Positions 6,926-12,373 of a stretch of 12,373 nucleotides of DNA are shown one piece after another. The position numbers and the translations under genes are program-made. Source of the DNA: Nocardioidaceae bacterium (lineage in GTDB: Bacteria > Actinomycetota > Actinomycetes > Propionibacteriales > Nocardioidaceae); NCBI GenBank assembly GCA_013813125.1, contig JACCSH010000101.1, positions 1 through 12,373 of the forward strand. Reading direction: 5' to 3'. The notes below the pieces were generated by a model. That model searched no databases. It was not told the DNA's origin and saw only the letters and a program-made list of their open reading frames with translations. How positions within the stretch are numbered: position 1 is the stretch's first letter; each line of letters begins with the position of its first letter.

Positions 6926-8119
6926 GTGGCAGCACCGCAGAACTATCTGGCGGTCATCAAGGTGGCAGGTATCGGCGGCGGAGGGGTCAACGCTGTCAAC
7001 CGGATGATTGAAGTCGGACTCCGAGGCGTCGAGTTCATCGCGATCAACACCGACGCGCAGGCGTTGTTGATGAGCGACGCCGACGTCAAGCTGGACATCG
7101 GCCGGGACTTGACCCGCGGCCTCGGGGCCGGAGCCGACCCTGACGTAGGCGGAAGAGCCGCAGAAGAGCATGCGGAGGAGATCGAAGAAGTCATCAAAGG
7201 CGCCGACATGGTGTTCGTCACCGCTGGCGAAGGCGGCGGCACCGGCACCGGGGGCGCTCCGGTGGTGGCACGAATCGCTCGCTCGCTCGGCGCGCTGACC
7301 ATCGGTGTCGTCACCCGTCCGTTCGCGTTCGAAGGGCGCCGTCGCGCCAACCAGGCCGAAGAGGGCATCGCCGCCTTACGTGAAGAGGTCGACACCCTCA
7401 TCGTCATCCCCAACGACCGATTGCTCTCCATCTCCGACCGCAGCGTCAGCGTCCTCGATGCCTTCAAACAGGCCGACCAAGTCCTTCTGCAGGGTGTCTC
7501 GGGTATCACCGACCTCATCACCACGCCAGGGCTGATTAATCTGGACTTTGCCGATGTCAAGTCGGTGATGCAAAACGCCGGCTCCGCTTTGATGGGCATC
7601 GGTCGCGCGAACGGCGACGACCGCGCTGTGGTCGCGGCCGAGATGGCCGTGTCGAGCCCTTTGCTCGAGGCATCCATCGACGGTGCCCACGGCGTTCTGC
7701 TGTCGATCTCAGGAGGTTCGGATCTGGGCTTGTTCGAGATCAACGAGGCGGCTGCGCTCGTGTCGCAGGCGGCACATGCCGATGCGAACATCATCTTCGG
7801 CGCCGTCATCGACGATGCACTCGGTGACGAGGTACGCGTGACCGTCATCGCTGCCGGCTTCGACGGTGGTATGCCGAAGCGGCGAGACCAAAGCCAGCCG
7901 GCACTGCGCCGGGATGCCCCCGGCTCCGCTGGGCCACCGGAGTTCCATCGCCAGCCCTCGCCACCACAGCAACCGCAGCAACAACCGCAACAGCAGCAGG
8001 TACCTCCCCAGCCACCAGTCCAACCCCAACAGGCGGGTAATCCCGCCGCGCAGGGTCGCCAGCCCCGACAGATTCCCTTCGACGACAACGATCTCGATGT
8101 TCCTGACTTCCTGAAATAG
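6926..8119 (+). CDS. ftsZ: FtsZ, tubulin-like division ring GTPase
   Basis: FtsZ polymerises with GTP into the ring that positions the septum. The GTG at 6926 gives 397 residues beginning [19 protein letters not shown], which matches the actinobacterial N terminus. Seen: the nucleotide-binding glycines (15-20), the tubulin signature GGGTGTG (103-109), the T7 synergy loop NLDFAD (205-210), the conserved globular domain to about residue 313, then a linker of about 70 residues very rich in Gln and Pro (341-369). It ends in the conserved C-terminal peptide [12 protein letters not shown] (386-397), which in actinobacteria binds SepF, encoded 1.5 kb downstream. No FtsA gene is present in the window, consistent with SepF tethering. 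Two promoter candidates lie upstream. A rare TTA codon encodes L151. pgeF starts 3 bases after the stop. Confidence 0.98.
   Translation: MAAPQNYLAVIKVAGIGGGGVNAVNRMIEVGLRGVEFIAINTDAQALLMSDADVKLDIGRDLTRGLGAGADPDVGGRAAEEHAEEIEEVIKGADMVFVTAGEGGGTGTGGAPVVARIARSLGALTIGVVTRPFAFEGRRRANQAEEGIAALREEVDTLIVIPNDRLLSISDRSVSVLDAFKQADQVLLQGVSGITDLITTPGLINLDFADVKSVMQNAGSALMGIGRANGDDRAVVAAEMAVSSPLLEASIDGAHGVLLSISGGSDLGLFEINEAAALVSQAAHADANIIFGAVIDDALGDEVRVTVIAAGFDGGMPKRRDQSQPALRRDAPGSAGPPEFHRQPSPPQQPQQQPQQQQVPPQPPVQPQQAGNPAAQGRQPRQIPFDDNDLDVPDFLK
7946..8032 (+). repeat. low-complexity CAG/CAA/CCN tract encoding the FtsZ Gln/Pro linker
   Basis: Codons for residues 341-369 of FtsZ are almost all Gln (CAG, CAA) or Pro. 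Codon choice alternates, so this is not a pure trinucleotide run. Such a tract could change length between strains. Confidence 0.7.
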
Positions 8120-8122
8120 CTC

Positions 8123-8851
8123 GTGTTCTCCACTCGGGTGACCCGCCCAGGCCGTGCCGGTGTGGTCGAGGTGGCCTTCACGGACCGACATGGAGGGGTC
8201 TCGCGCCCACCCTTCGACTCCCTTGACCTCGGTGGAGCGGCTGATCGTTGCGACGAAGCGAAGGCAAACGCAGACCGAGTGGCTCGTGGCCTAGGGGTGG
8301 GGCGGTTGACCGTCATGCACCAGGCCTCCGGCTGCGGTGTGGCTGTCGTTGACTCGGCTGCACCACCGCAGGCTCCGTGCGACGCCATGGTGACAGCCAC
8401 GTATGACGTGGCCCTGTGCGTCCGGGTGGCCGATTGTGTGCCTGTTGTGCTGGCCGACGTCAACAGCGGAGTTCTCGGTGTCGTCCACGCTGGACGCCGA
8501 GGGGTCACCGCCGGTGTGGTGGGCGCGACCATCGACACAATGCGGGCCCGAGGTGGCGAGGAGATCGAAGCTTGGGTGGGGTCGCATGTCTGCGGGGGCT
8601 GCTACGAAGTGCCGGCGAAGATGCGGGCCGAGGTGTCCGCCGCAGTGCCGGCCGCGTACAGCTGCACCACCTGGGGAACACCGGCTCTTGACCTCGGAGC
8701 CGCTGTTACTCGGCAGCTCGAGGAATCCCGATGCCGAGTGAGCGACGTCAGCGGTTGCACGCTCGAGTCACCCGACCTGTTCTCGTACCGTCGCGACGGT
8801 GCGCGGTCTGGCCGCTTCGCAGGGATCGTCGTGCTCAAGCCGCCGACGTGA
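8123..8851 (+). CDS. pgeF: PgeF, peptidoglycan editing factor (YfiH/YlmD family)
   Basis: In Escherichia coli, PgeF corrects wrong UDP-MurNAc-amino acid products of MurC; the family was long annotated as laccase or polyphenol oxidase. It has 242 residues. Family marks seen: AFTDRHGGVSRPPFDSLDLGG (18-38), VADCVP (102-107) with C105, VHAGRRG (121-127) with H122, CYEVPAKM (160-167), GCTLESPDLFSYRRD (211-225) and SGRFAGIVVL. The family metal site is normally His-Cys-His. Here the first ligand region reads MHQASG where QVHG is usual, so Ser69 replaces the His. HAGWRG has become HAGRRG. Activity may therefore be changed. The GTG start lies 3 bases after ftsZ, and the stop overlaps yggS (GTGA). This gene next to ftsZ is normal in actinobacteria and Bacillus (ylmD). 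Confidence 0.9.
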   Translation: MFSTRVTRPGRAGVVEVAFTDRHGGVSRPPFDSLDLGGAADRCDEAKANADRVARGLGVGRLTVMHQASGCGVAVVDSAAPPQAPCDAMVTATYDVALCVRVADCVPVVLADVNSGVLGVVHAGRRGVTAGVVGATIDTMRARGGEEIEAWVGSHVCGGCYEVPAKMRAEVSAAVPAAYSCTTWGTPALDLGAAVTRQLEESRCRVSDVSGCTLESPDLFSYRRDGARSGRFAGIVVLKPPT

Positions 8852-9555
8852 ACGACTCGCGTCGAGCAGAGCTGGCGGCGCGCGTGGCTCGTGTCACCTC
8901 TCGAATCGCGTCCGCAGCAGAAACGGTGGGTCGCAACCCGACCGACATAGCGCTGGTCGTGGTGACCAAGACGTGGCCGGTGAGCGACATCCTGCTGCTC
9001 CATGAGCTAGGTATCAGGGACTTCGCCGAGAACAAGCATCAAGAGGCTGAGAGCAAGGTGGCGGAGGTCATCGGGCTCGATCTGCGGTGGCATTTCGTGG
9101 GGCAGATCCAGTCGAACAAAGCCACTCGCATCGCACGCTATGCGGACATGGTTCACTCCGTCGACTCGGTTCGGGTGACCGAGCGGCTCAACCTTGGTGC
9201 TCACAGGCATGAGCGCTCCATCGACTGCCTGGTCCAAGTGAGCCTGGACGATGAGACCGCACGCCCACGACGTGGTGGCACGAACTGGACGGAGTTGGAA
9301 GATGTGGCCGGCGCCATCGACGGGGCCGAACGGCTGCGGCTGGCTGGGATCATGGGAGTGTCGCCGACCGGCGGAGACGCTTCAGGGGCATATCACCGAC
9401 TCCTCGAGGCAAGCCGGATGGTCACCGCGGTCACGGCGTCGGCAACCGTGGTGTCGGCGGGGATGAGCGCCGACTTCGAGGACGCGGTTCGTGCCGGCGC
9501 GACACACGTGCGCGTCGGTAGCGCGATACTCGGCCAGCGCTCTGCGCTCCGGTAA
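8848..9555 (+). CDS. yggS: YggS/PLPBP family pyridoxal 5'-phosphate homeostasis protein
   Basis: Members bind pyridoxal phosphate in a TIM-barrel like the N-terminal domain of alanine racemase, have no known catalysis, and keep vitamin B6 and amino acid pools in balance. The GTG at 8848 overlaps the pgeF stop and gives 235 residues, the usual length. Seen: VVVTKTWP (37-44), where K41 is the expected PLP Schiff-base lysine, DFAENKHQEAESK (usually FGEN), WHFVGQIQSNK, VHSVDS, GIMGVSPTGG, SAGMSADFEDAVRAGATHVRVGSAILG near the end, which binds the cofactor phosphate. The frame is open upstream to 8731, but that part overlaps pgeF and has no family similarity. The equivalent in Bacillus is ylmE, also beside ylmD and sepF. 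A gap of 73 bases follows. Confidence 0.94.
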   Translation: MNDSRRAELAARVARVTSRIASAAETVGRNPTDIALVVVTKTWPVSDILLLHELGIRDFAENKHQEAESKVAEVIGLDLRWHFVGQIQSNKATRIARYADMVHSVDSVRVTERLNLGAHRHERSIDCLVQVSLDDETARPRRGGTNWTELEDVAGAIDGAERLRLAGIMGVSPTGGDASGAYHRLLEASRMVTAVTASATVVSAGMSADFEDAVRAGATHVRVGSAILGQRSALR

Positions 9556-9558
9556 GGT
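9553..9558 (+). promoter_or_regulatory. possible -10 box for sepF
   Basis: TAAGGT overlaps the yggS stop and fits the TAnnnT pattern. I see no convincing -35 hexamer 17 or 18 bases upstream. Transcription from here would give a leader of about 64 bases before sepF. Confidence 0.25.
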
Positions 9559-9613
9559 CAGTTTCGAGCGAGCGGCATCGACAAGGCAGCTCAAAGGAAT
9601 CGATTAGCGAACC

Positions 9614-9618
9614 GGAGG
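9614..9618 (+). promoter_or_regulatory. ribosome binding site for sepF
   Basis: A perfect GGAGG sits 10 bases before the ATG at 9629. The in-frame ATG at 9641 would be 22 bases away, too far, so the first ATG is preferred. Confidence 0.6.
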
Positions 9619-9628
9619 CAACGAGACC

Positions 9629-10117
9629 ATGGCGGGCGCAATGCGCAAGATGGGGGTCTACCTGGGCTTGGTCGAGGGCGACGACCGCTACGAGGACGAC
9701 TATTCCTCCGACGACGAGAGCACCGGGAGCACGGCCGTAGGGGCAACGAGCCGACCGGTCAAGGCGGCGCCCGAGCACCGCCCGGCGCCGGTGGCGACGC
9801 TGTCCGAGCGACGCCGCCCGACGAGTGTCGTCACCGAGCTGTCCCGGATCACGACGCTCCATCCGCGCACCTACAACGAGGCGCGGACCATCGGTGAGCA
9901 CTTCCGCGAGGGCACGCCGGTCATCATGAACCTCTCGGAGATGGACGACAACGACGCCAAGCGGCTGGTGGACTTCTCGGCCGGCCTGGTGTTCGCCGTA
10001 CGTGGTTCGATCGAGCGGGTGACCAGCAAGGTCTTCTTGCTGTCCCCACCGAATGTCACCGTGGCTGCCGAGGACAAGCAGCGCATCGCTGAGGACGGAT
10101 TCTTCAACCAGAGCTGA
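9629..10117 (+). CDS. sepF: SepF, membrane anchor of the FtsZ ring
   Basis: SepF binds the membrane through its N-terminal amphipathic helix and the FtsZ C-terminal peptide through its core domain. It is the main FtsZ anchor in actinobacteria, which lack FtsA. It has 162 residues. Seen: the helix [14 protein letters not shown] (1-14), an acidic and Ser-rich flexible linker (16-65), then the DUF552 core (about 75-150) with [22 protein letters not shown] (99-120) and [19 protein letters not shown] (125-143). The N-terminal helix fixes the start at 9629. Its genome partner ftsZ is in the same cluster. The gaps before (73 bases) and after (44 bases) are short, so it may share transcripts with its neighbours as well as use its own promoter. 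Confidence 0.96.
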   Translation: MAGAMRKMGVYLGLVEGDDRYEDDYSSDDESTGSTAVGATSRPVKAAPEHRPAPVATLSERRRPTSVVTELSRITTLHPRTYNEARTIGEHFREGTPVIMNLSEMDDNDAKRLVDFSAGLVFAVRGSIERVTSKVFLLSPPNVTVAAEDKQRIAEDGFFNQS

Positions 10118-10149
10118 CGCAGTCGGCGGGTGTCCGCATTGGCTGCACC

Positions 10150-10155
10150 TAGGCT
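10150..10155 (+). promoter_or_regulatory. -10 box placed for leaderless transcription of yggT
   Basis: TAGGCT fits TAnnnT. Six bases separate it from the GTG at 10162, so transcription would start on or next to that codon. There is no ribosome site in front of the GTG. The -35 region is poor, which is common in actinobacterial promoters. Confidence 0.45.
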
Positions 10156-10161
10156 GTGCGG

Positions 10162-10458
10162 GTGGTGATCGTCGGCAGCATCATCGAGTTCGTCCTCTGG
10201 GGCTATTTCATGTTGATCCTGGCTCGGGTGGTGGCCGAGTGGGTACAGATGTTCGCGAGGTCGTGGCAGCCGGTCGGACCCACCTTGGTCGGACTCGAGC
10301 TGGTCTACACCGCCACCGATCCGCCCATCCAGCTCTTGCGCCGGCTCATCCCGCCACTTCGGCTCGGGAATGTGGCTATCGATCTGTCGATATTGTTCGT
10401 GCTCCTCATTTGTTGGGTGCTTCGGCAGGTCAATATCGCCCTGCTGCTCTCCGGGTAG
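10162..10458 (+). CDS. yggT: YggT family small membrane protein
   Basis: A small membrane protein of the YggT/YlmG family (DUF, function not settled); it lies next to sepF in many Gram-positive bacteria and relatives affect nucleoid or division in some hosts. From the GTG at 10162 it has 98 residues. GTG 10156 (two residues longer) and GTG 10165 are alternatives. Seen: a first hydrophobic helix (about 4-24) containing FVLWGYFMLILARVVAEW, a loop with VYTATDPPIQLLRRLIPPLRLG (the family hallmark TDPP-LRRLIP), and a second helix (about 72-95) with DLSILFVLLICW. The start was chosen because TAGGCT lies exactly where a leaderless transcript would begin. Family identity is secure; the role is not. 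Confidence 0.88.
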   Translation: MVIVGSIIEFVLWGYFMLILARVVAEWVQMFARSWQPVGPTLVGLELVYTATDPPIQLLRRLIPPLRLGNVAIDLSILFVLLICWVLRQVNIALLLSG

Positions 10459-10486
10459 CCCCCCGACTATCGGTTCGTCGCCAGAA

Positions 10487-10516
10487 TTGTCGTGACACGC
10501 AGCCGACCGCTACCGT
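10487..10516 (+). promoter_or_regulatory. divIVA promoter candidate
   Basis: TTGTCG (10487-10492), an 18-base spacer and TACCGT (10511-10516) lie in the 107-base gap after yggT. Transcription would start near 10523, giving a leader of about 43 bases. A separate promoter fits the need for much DivIVA. Confidence 0.45.
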
Positions 10517-10555
10517 GAGCCTGCCCCGTTGCCGTATCCGTTAGACGACCTACCT

Positions 10556-10562
10556 GAGGTGA
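10556..10562 (+). promoter_or_regulatory. strong ribosome binding site for divIVA
   Basis: GAGGTGA matches seven consecutive bases of the 16S rRNA anti-Shine-Dalgarno complement, just before the ATG at 10566. It is the best ribosome site in the window and predicts high expression. Confidence 0.6.
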
Positions 10563-10565
10563 GCC

Positions 10566-11297
10566 ATGCCATTGACGCCCGAGGACGTGCACAAGAAGAC
10601 CTTCACGCCTGTCCGCCTACGCGAGGGCTACGACATGGGGGAGGTTGACCAGTTTCTCGACGAGGTCGAGGTCGAGCTCAAGCGCCTGCTCGAAGACAAC
10701 GAGGACCTCCGGAGCAAGCTGGCCGCTGCCACGGGCGGCACTCCAGACGTAAAGGACGTTACGGAGAGTGCCTCGAAGGCAACGCCGGCCGGACCGACCA
10801 AAGAAGGCGCTGCTCCCGCTGTCGGCGCTGTGCCGGTGGTGCGCACCGTCCCCGAAGCCTCAGGCGCGGCCGCGCGGCTACTCGAGATCGCTGCTCAGAA
10901 CGCCGACCAGCTTGTCGCTGAGGCGCACGACGACGCCGACAAGATCATCGGAGAGGCCCGCGCCAAGGCCGAGCGGCTGGAATCTGAGGCAAAGGCTCAG
11001 GCCGAGAAGCTGGAGGCCGATACCTCCAGCCGCTCAGAGCGCCTCGACTCCGAGATCATGGAGCGGCGCCAACAGCTCTTCGGTCAACTCGAGCGCGACC
11101 GCGACAATCTGGCGCGCGAGCTTGAAGACCTGCGTGCCTTCGAACGCGAGTACCGCAGCCGCCTGAAGAGCTACTTCCAAAGCCAGCTCGAAGCACTGGA
11201 CAGCAAGTCTGACGGTGAGGTTCCGTCGACTCCCTCGGCCGACGGGGAGACTCCCCATCGGCTTCGTGAGCTGCTCGGCGACGCGCCGCAGACCTGA
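10566..11297 (+). CDS. divIVA: DivIVA (Wag31), polar growth coiled-coil protein
   Basis: In actinobacteria DivIVA collects at the curved membrane of poles and septa and recruits the wall-synthesis machinery for tip growth. It has 243 residues. Seen: the N-terminal membrane-binding domain MPLTPEDVHKKTF (1-13) with VRLREGYDMGEVDQFLDEVE (16-35), close to the Streptomyces and mycobacterial form, a first coiled coil (about 26-53), a Pro/Ala/Thr-rich linker (55-100), a long coiled coil rich in Ala, Glu, Arg and Lys (about 101-212) that drives assembly, and a polar tail. In mycobacteria the linker is phosphorylated by Ser/Thr kinases; this linker has several Thr residues, but I cannot assign a site. 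It has its own promoter candidate and a strong ribosome site. The stop is 9 bases from the ileS stop on the other strand. Confidence 0.96.
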   Translation: MPLTPEDVHKKTFTPVRLREGYDMGEVDQFLDEVEVELKRLLEDNEDLRSKLAAATGGTPDVKDVTESASKATPAGPTKEGAAPAVGAVPVVRTVPEASGAAARLLEIAAQNADQLVAEAHDDADKIIGEARAKAERLESEAKAQAEKLEADTSSRSERLDSEIMERRQQLFGQLERDRDNLARELEDLRAFEREYRSRLKSYFQSQLEALDSKSDGEVPSTPSADGETPHRLRELLGDAPQT

Positions 11298-11317
11298 CCC
11301 CGCGGGCTAGGGACAGG
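11293..11317. terminator. shared bidirectional terminator candidate of divIVA and ileS
   Basis: CCTG-A-CCC (11293-11300) pairs with GGG-A-CAGG (11310-11317), seven base pairs and one A/A mismatch around a 9-base loop. It contains both stop codons. Because it is an inverted repeat it can form on both transcripts. There is no T-run on either side, which is common for actinobacterial terminators, so function is uncertain. Confidence 0.4.
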
Positions 11318-12373
11318 CCAACTCGACCTGGAACGACAGTGCCAGCTCGCCATCGCGGCTCCAGAAGCCAGAGCTATGCGTGGGCTCCGATGTCGCGACC
11401 GCTTCCTCCAGCCTGACAGCGAGAACCTCACCGGCGATGAGGTCGGCGTGCTCGAGGATGGCCCCCCTGGTATCGGAGTCGGGAGTCCACCAGGTCAGCG
11501 TGATTCGGTCGGAGACGTCGAACCCACGGGCTTTGCGGGCCTCTTGGACCAGTCGGATCACCTCTCGGGCGACGCCGGCACGAAGCAGGGCTGGCGTGAG
11601 CTCCAGGTCCAGCGCGATCGTCTCACCGTGCTCGTTCACGACAGACCAACCTCGTGCCGGGTGCTCAGAGACGATGACATCGTCAGCTGTCAGCTGGATA
11701 TCGTCGCCTTCGCACCAAAGGGTTGTGGCACCGCTCAGGGCCAGATCCCTTGCGACCTTCGCCGGATCTGCCGCCGCGATGGCGGCGGCCACCGCTGGTG
11801 TCTGCTTCCCGAACCGTTTGCCCAACGTACGGAAGTTCGCCTTGACGGTGTGCTCGACGAGGTCGCCGGCTGACCCGAATGACTCCACCCGCTGCACGTT
11901 CAGCTCGCCAGCAACCTCTGCCAGCAGCTCGTCGTTCAGCAGCTCGAACGTGGCCGACCCGACCAGCGCACGCTGCAGCGGCTGGCGTGTCCTCACCTTG
12001 GCTTCCGCTCGGGCCGAACGGCCGAGCTCCACCAGCCGACGGGACAGTCGCACCGAGGCGTCGAGGTCATCGTCCACGAGGATCTCGTCAGCGACCGGCC
12101 AGCGCGCAAGGTGGACCGACATCGGCGACTCGTCTGCGGAGTTCCGAAAGACGTCCTGCCAGACTCGCTCGGTGACAAACGGCGTGATCGGCGCCATGAG
12201 AAGGGTGACCACGTACAGGCATTCGTGCAGGGTGGCCAAGGCTGCCGCGTCACCGGTCCAGAAGCGGCGACGGGAGCGGCGCACGTACCAGTTCGACAGG
12301 TCGTCGATGTAGGCGGCCAGCAAGGAACCGGCGCGCTGAGTGTCGAACTGTTCCAGGGCCGCTGTCACGTCGA
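11307..12373 (-). CDS. ileS: IleS, isoleucyl-tRNA synthetase (C-terminal part only)
   Basis: IleS charges tRNA-Ile in the cytoplasm. The gene runs leftward and leaves the window at the right edge, so only the last 354 residues are seen; the GTG at 12368 is internal. Seen: the anticodon-binding domain, with DDLSNWYVRRSRRRFWTGD near the start of the visible part, MAPITPFVTERVWQDVF, then KVRTRQPLQRALV and the C-terminal region VIRLVQEARKARGFDVSDRI. The NWYVRRSRRRFW motif points to IleS rather than ValS or LeuS. The catalytic HIGH and KMSKS motifs would lie upstream, outside the window. It is convergent with divIVA. Anticodon-domain similarity alone leaves a small chance of another class I synthetase. 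Confidence 0.92.
   Translation of the reverse strand, partial: DVTAALEQFDTQRAGSLLAAYIDDLSNWYVRRSRRRFWTGDAAALATLHECLYVVTLLMAPITPFVTERVWQDVFRNSADESPMSVHLARWPVADEILVDDDLDASVRLSRRLVELGRSARAEAKVRTRQPLQRALVGSATFELLNDELLAEVAGELNVQRVESFGSAGDLVEHTVKANFRTLGKRFGKQTPAVAAAIAAADPAKVARDLALSGATTLWCEGDDIQLTADDVIVSEHPARGWSVVNEHGETIALDLELTPALLRAGVAREVIRLVQEARKARGFDVSDRITLTWWTPDSDTRGAILEHADLIAGEVLAVRLEEAVATSEPTHSSGFWSRDGELALSFQVELACP

Noticed and set aside
6784..7011. 75-codon upstream frame in the ftsZ leader starting at an ATG
   Set aside because: No ribosome site, an AT-rich beginning without codon bias, and its 3' part merely overlaps ftsZ in another frame. A regulatory upstream frame cannot be excluded.
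6943..8538. 531-residue open frame on the minus strand
   Set aside because: It is exactly antisense to ftsZ and pgeF, is rich in Ser, Arg, Thr and Pro, and resembles no family I know. Long antisense frames are expected opposite GC-rich genes.
1..12373. Possible mobile element, CRISPR array, tRNA or defence system
   Set aside because: I saw no transposase or integrase, no spaced direct repeats, no tRNA-like fold and no foreign composition; gene order is the standard actinobacterial dcw order throughout.

Overview
This window is one uninterrupted dcw (division and cell wall) cluster from a high-GC Gram-positive bacterium (Actinomycetota). The evidence is the gene order mraY-murD-ftsW-murG-murC-ftsQ-ftsZ-pgeF-yggS-sepF-yggT-divIVA, the absence of ftsA, murB and ddl from the run, a polar-growth type DivIVA (Wag31), an FtsZ close to the mycobacterial/streptomycete form, GTG starts at about half of the genes, and TAnnnT -10 boxes. 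TTA leucine codons in mraY and ftsZ argue against Streptomyces. A Propionibacteriales-type organism would fit, but that is a guess.

Layout. Positions 1-6655 hold the precursor and septum block: the 3' end of mraY, then murD, ftsW, murG, murC and ftsQ. Neighbours overlap by 4 bases or lie a few bases apart, except for a 46-base gap before ftsW, so one transcript is likely. Positions 6656-6925 are the longest non-coding stretch. It is AT-rich for this genome and carries two good promoter matches for ftsZ, one with an inverted repeat over its -10 region. Positions 6926-9555 hold ftsZ, pgeF and yggS, tightly coupled. sepF, yggT and divIVA follow, each after a short gap with its own candidate start signal. 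At 11307 the cluster ends against ileS on the opposite strand, whose stop codon is 9 bases from that of divIVA. A near-perfect inverted repeat covers both stop codons.

How the genes work together. MurC and MurD build UDP-MurNAc-peptide in the cytoplasm, MraY and MurG make lipid I and lipid II, and FtsW polymerises lipid II at the septum. FtsQ is part of the membrane division complex. FtsZ is the ring, tethered to the membrane by SepF. PgeF is thought to correct MurC misincorporation. YggS handles pyridoxal phosphate, YggT is a small membrane protein, and DivIVA directs wall growth at the poles. IleS is an unrelated housekeeping enzyme.

I found no mobile element, CRISPR array, RNA gene, toxin-antitoxin or defence module, and no unknown multi-gene system. 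The points most worth a second look are the ftsZ control region, a PgeF with an altered metal site, a probable leaderless start for yggT, and the shared divIVA/ileS terminator candidate.
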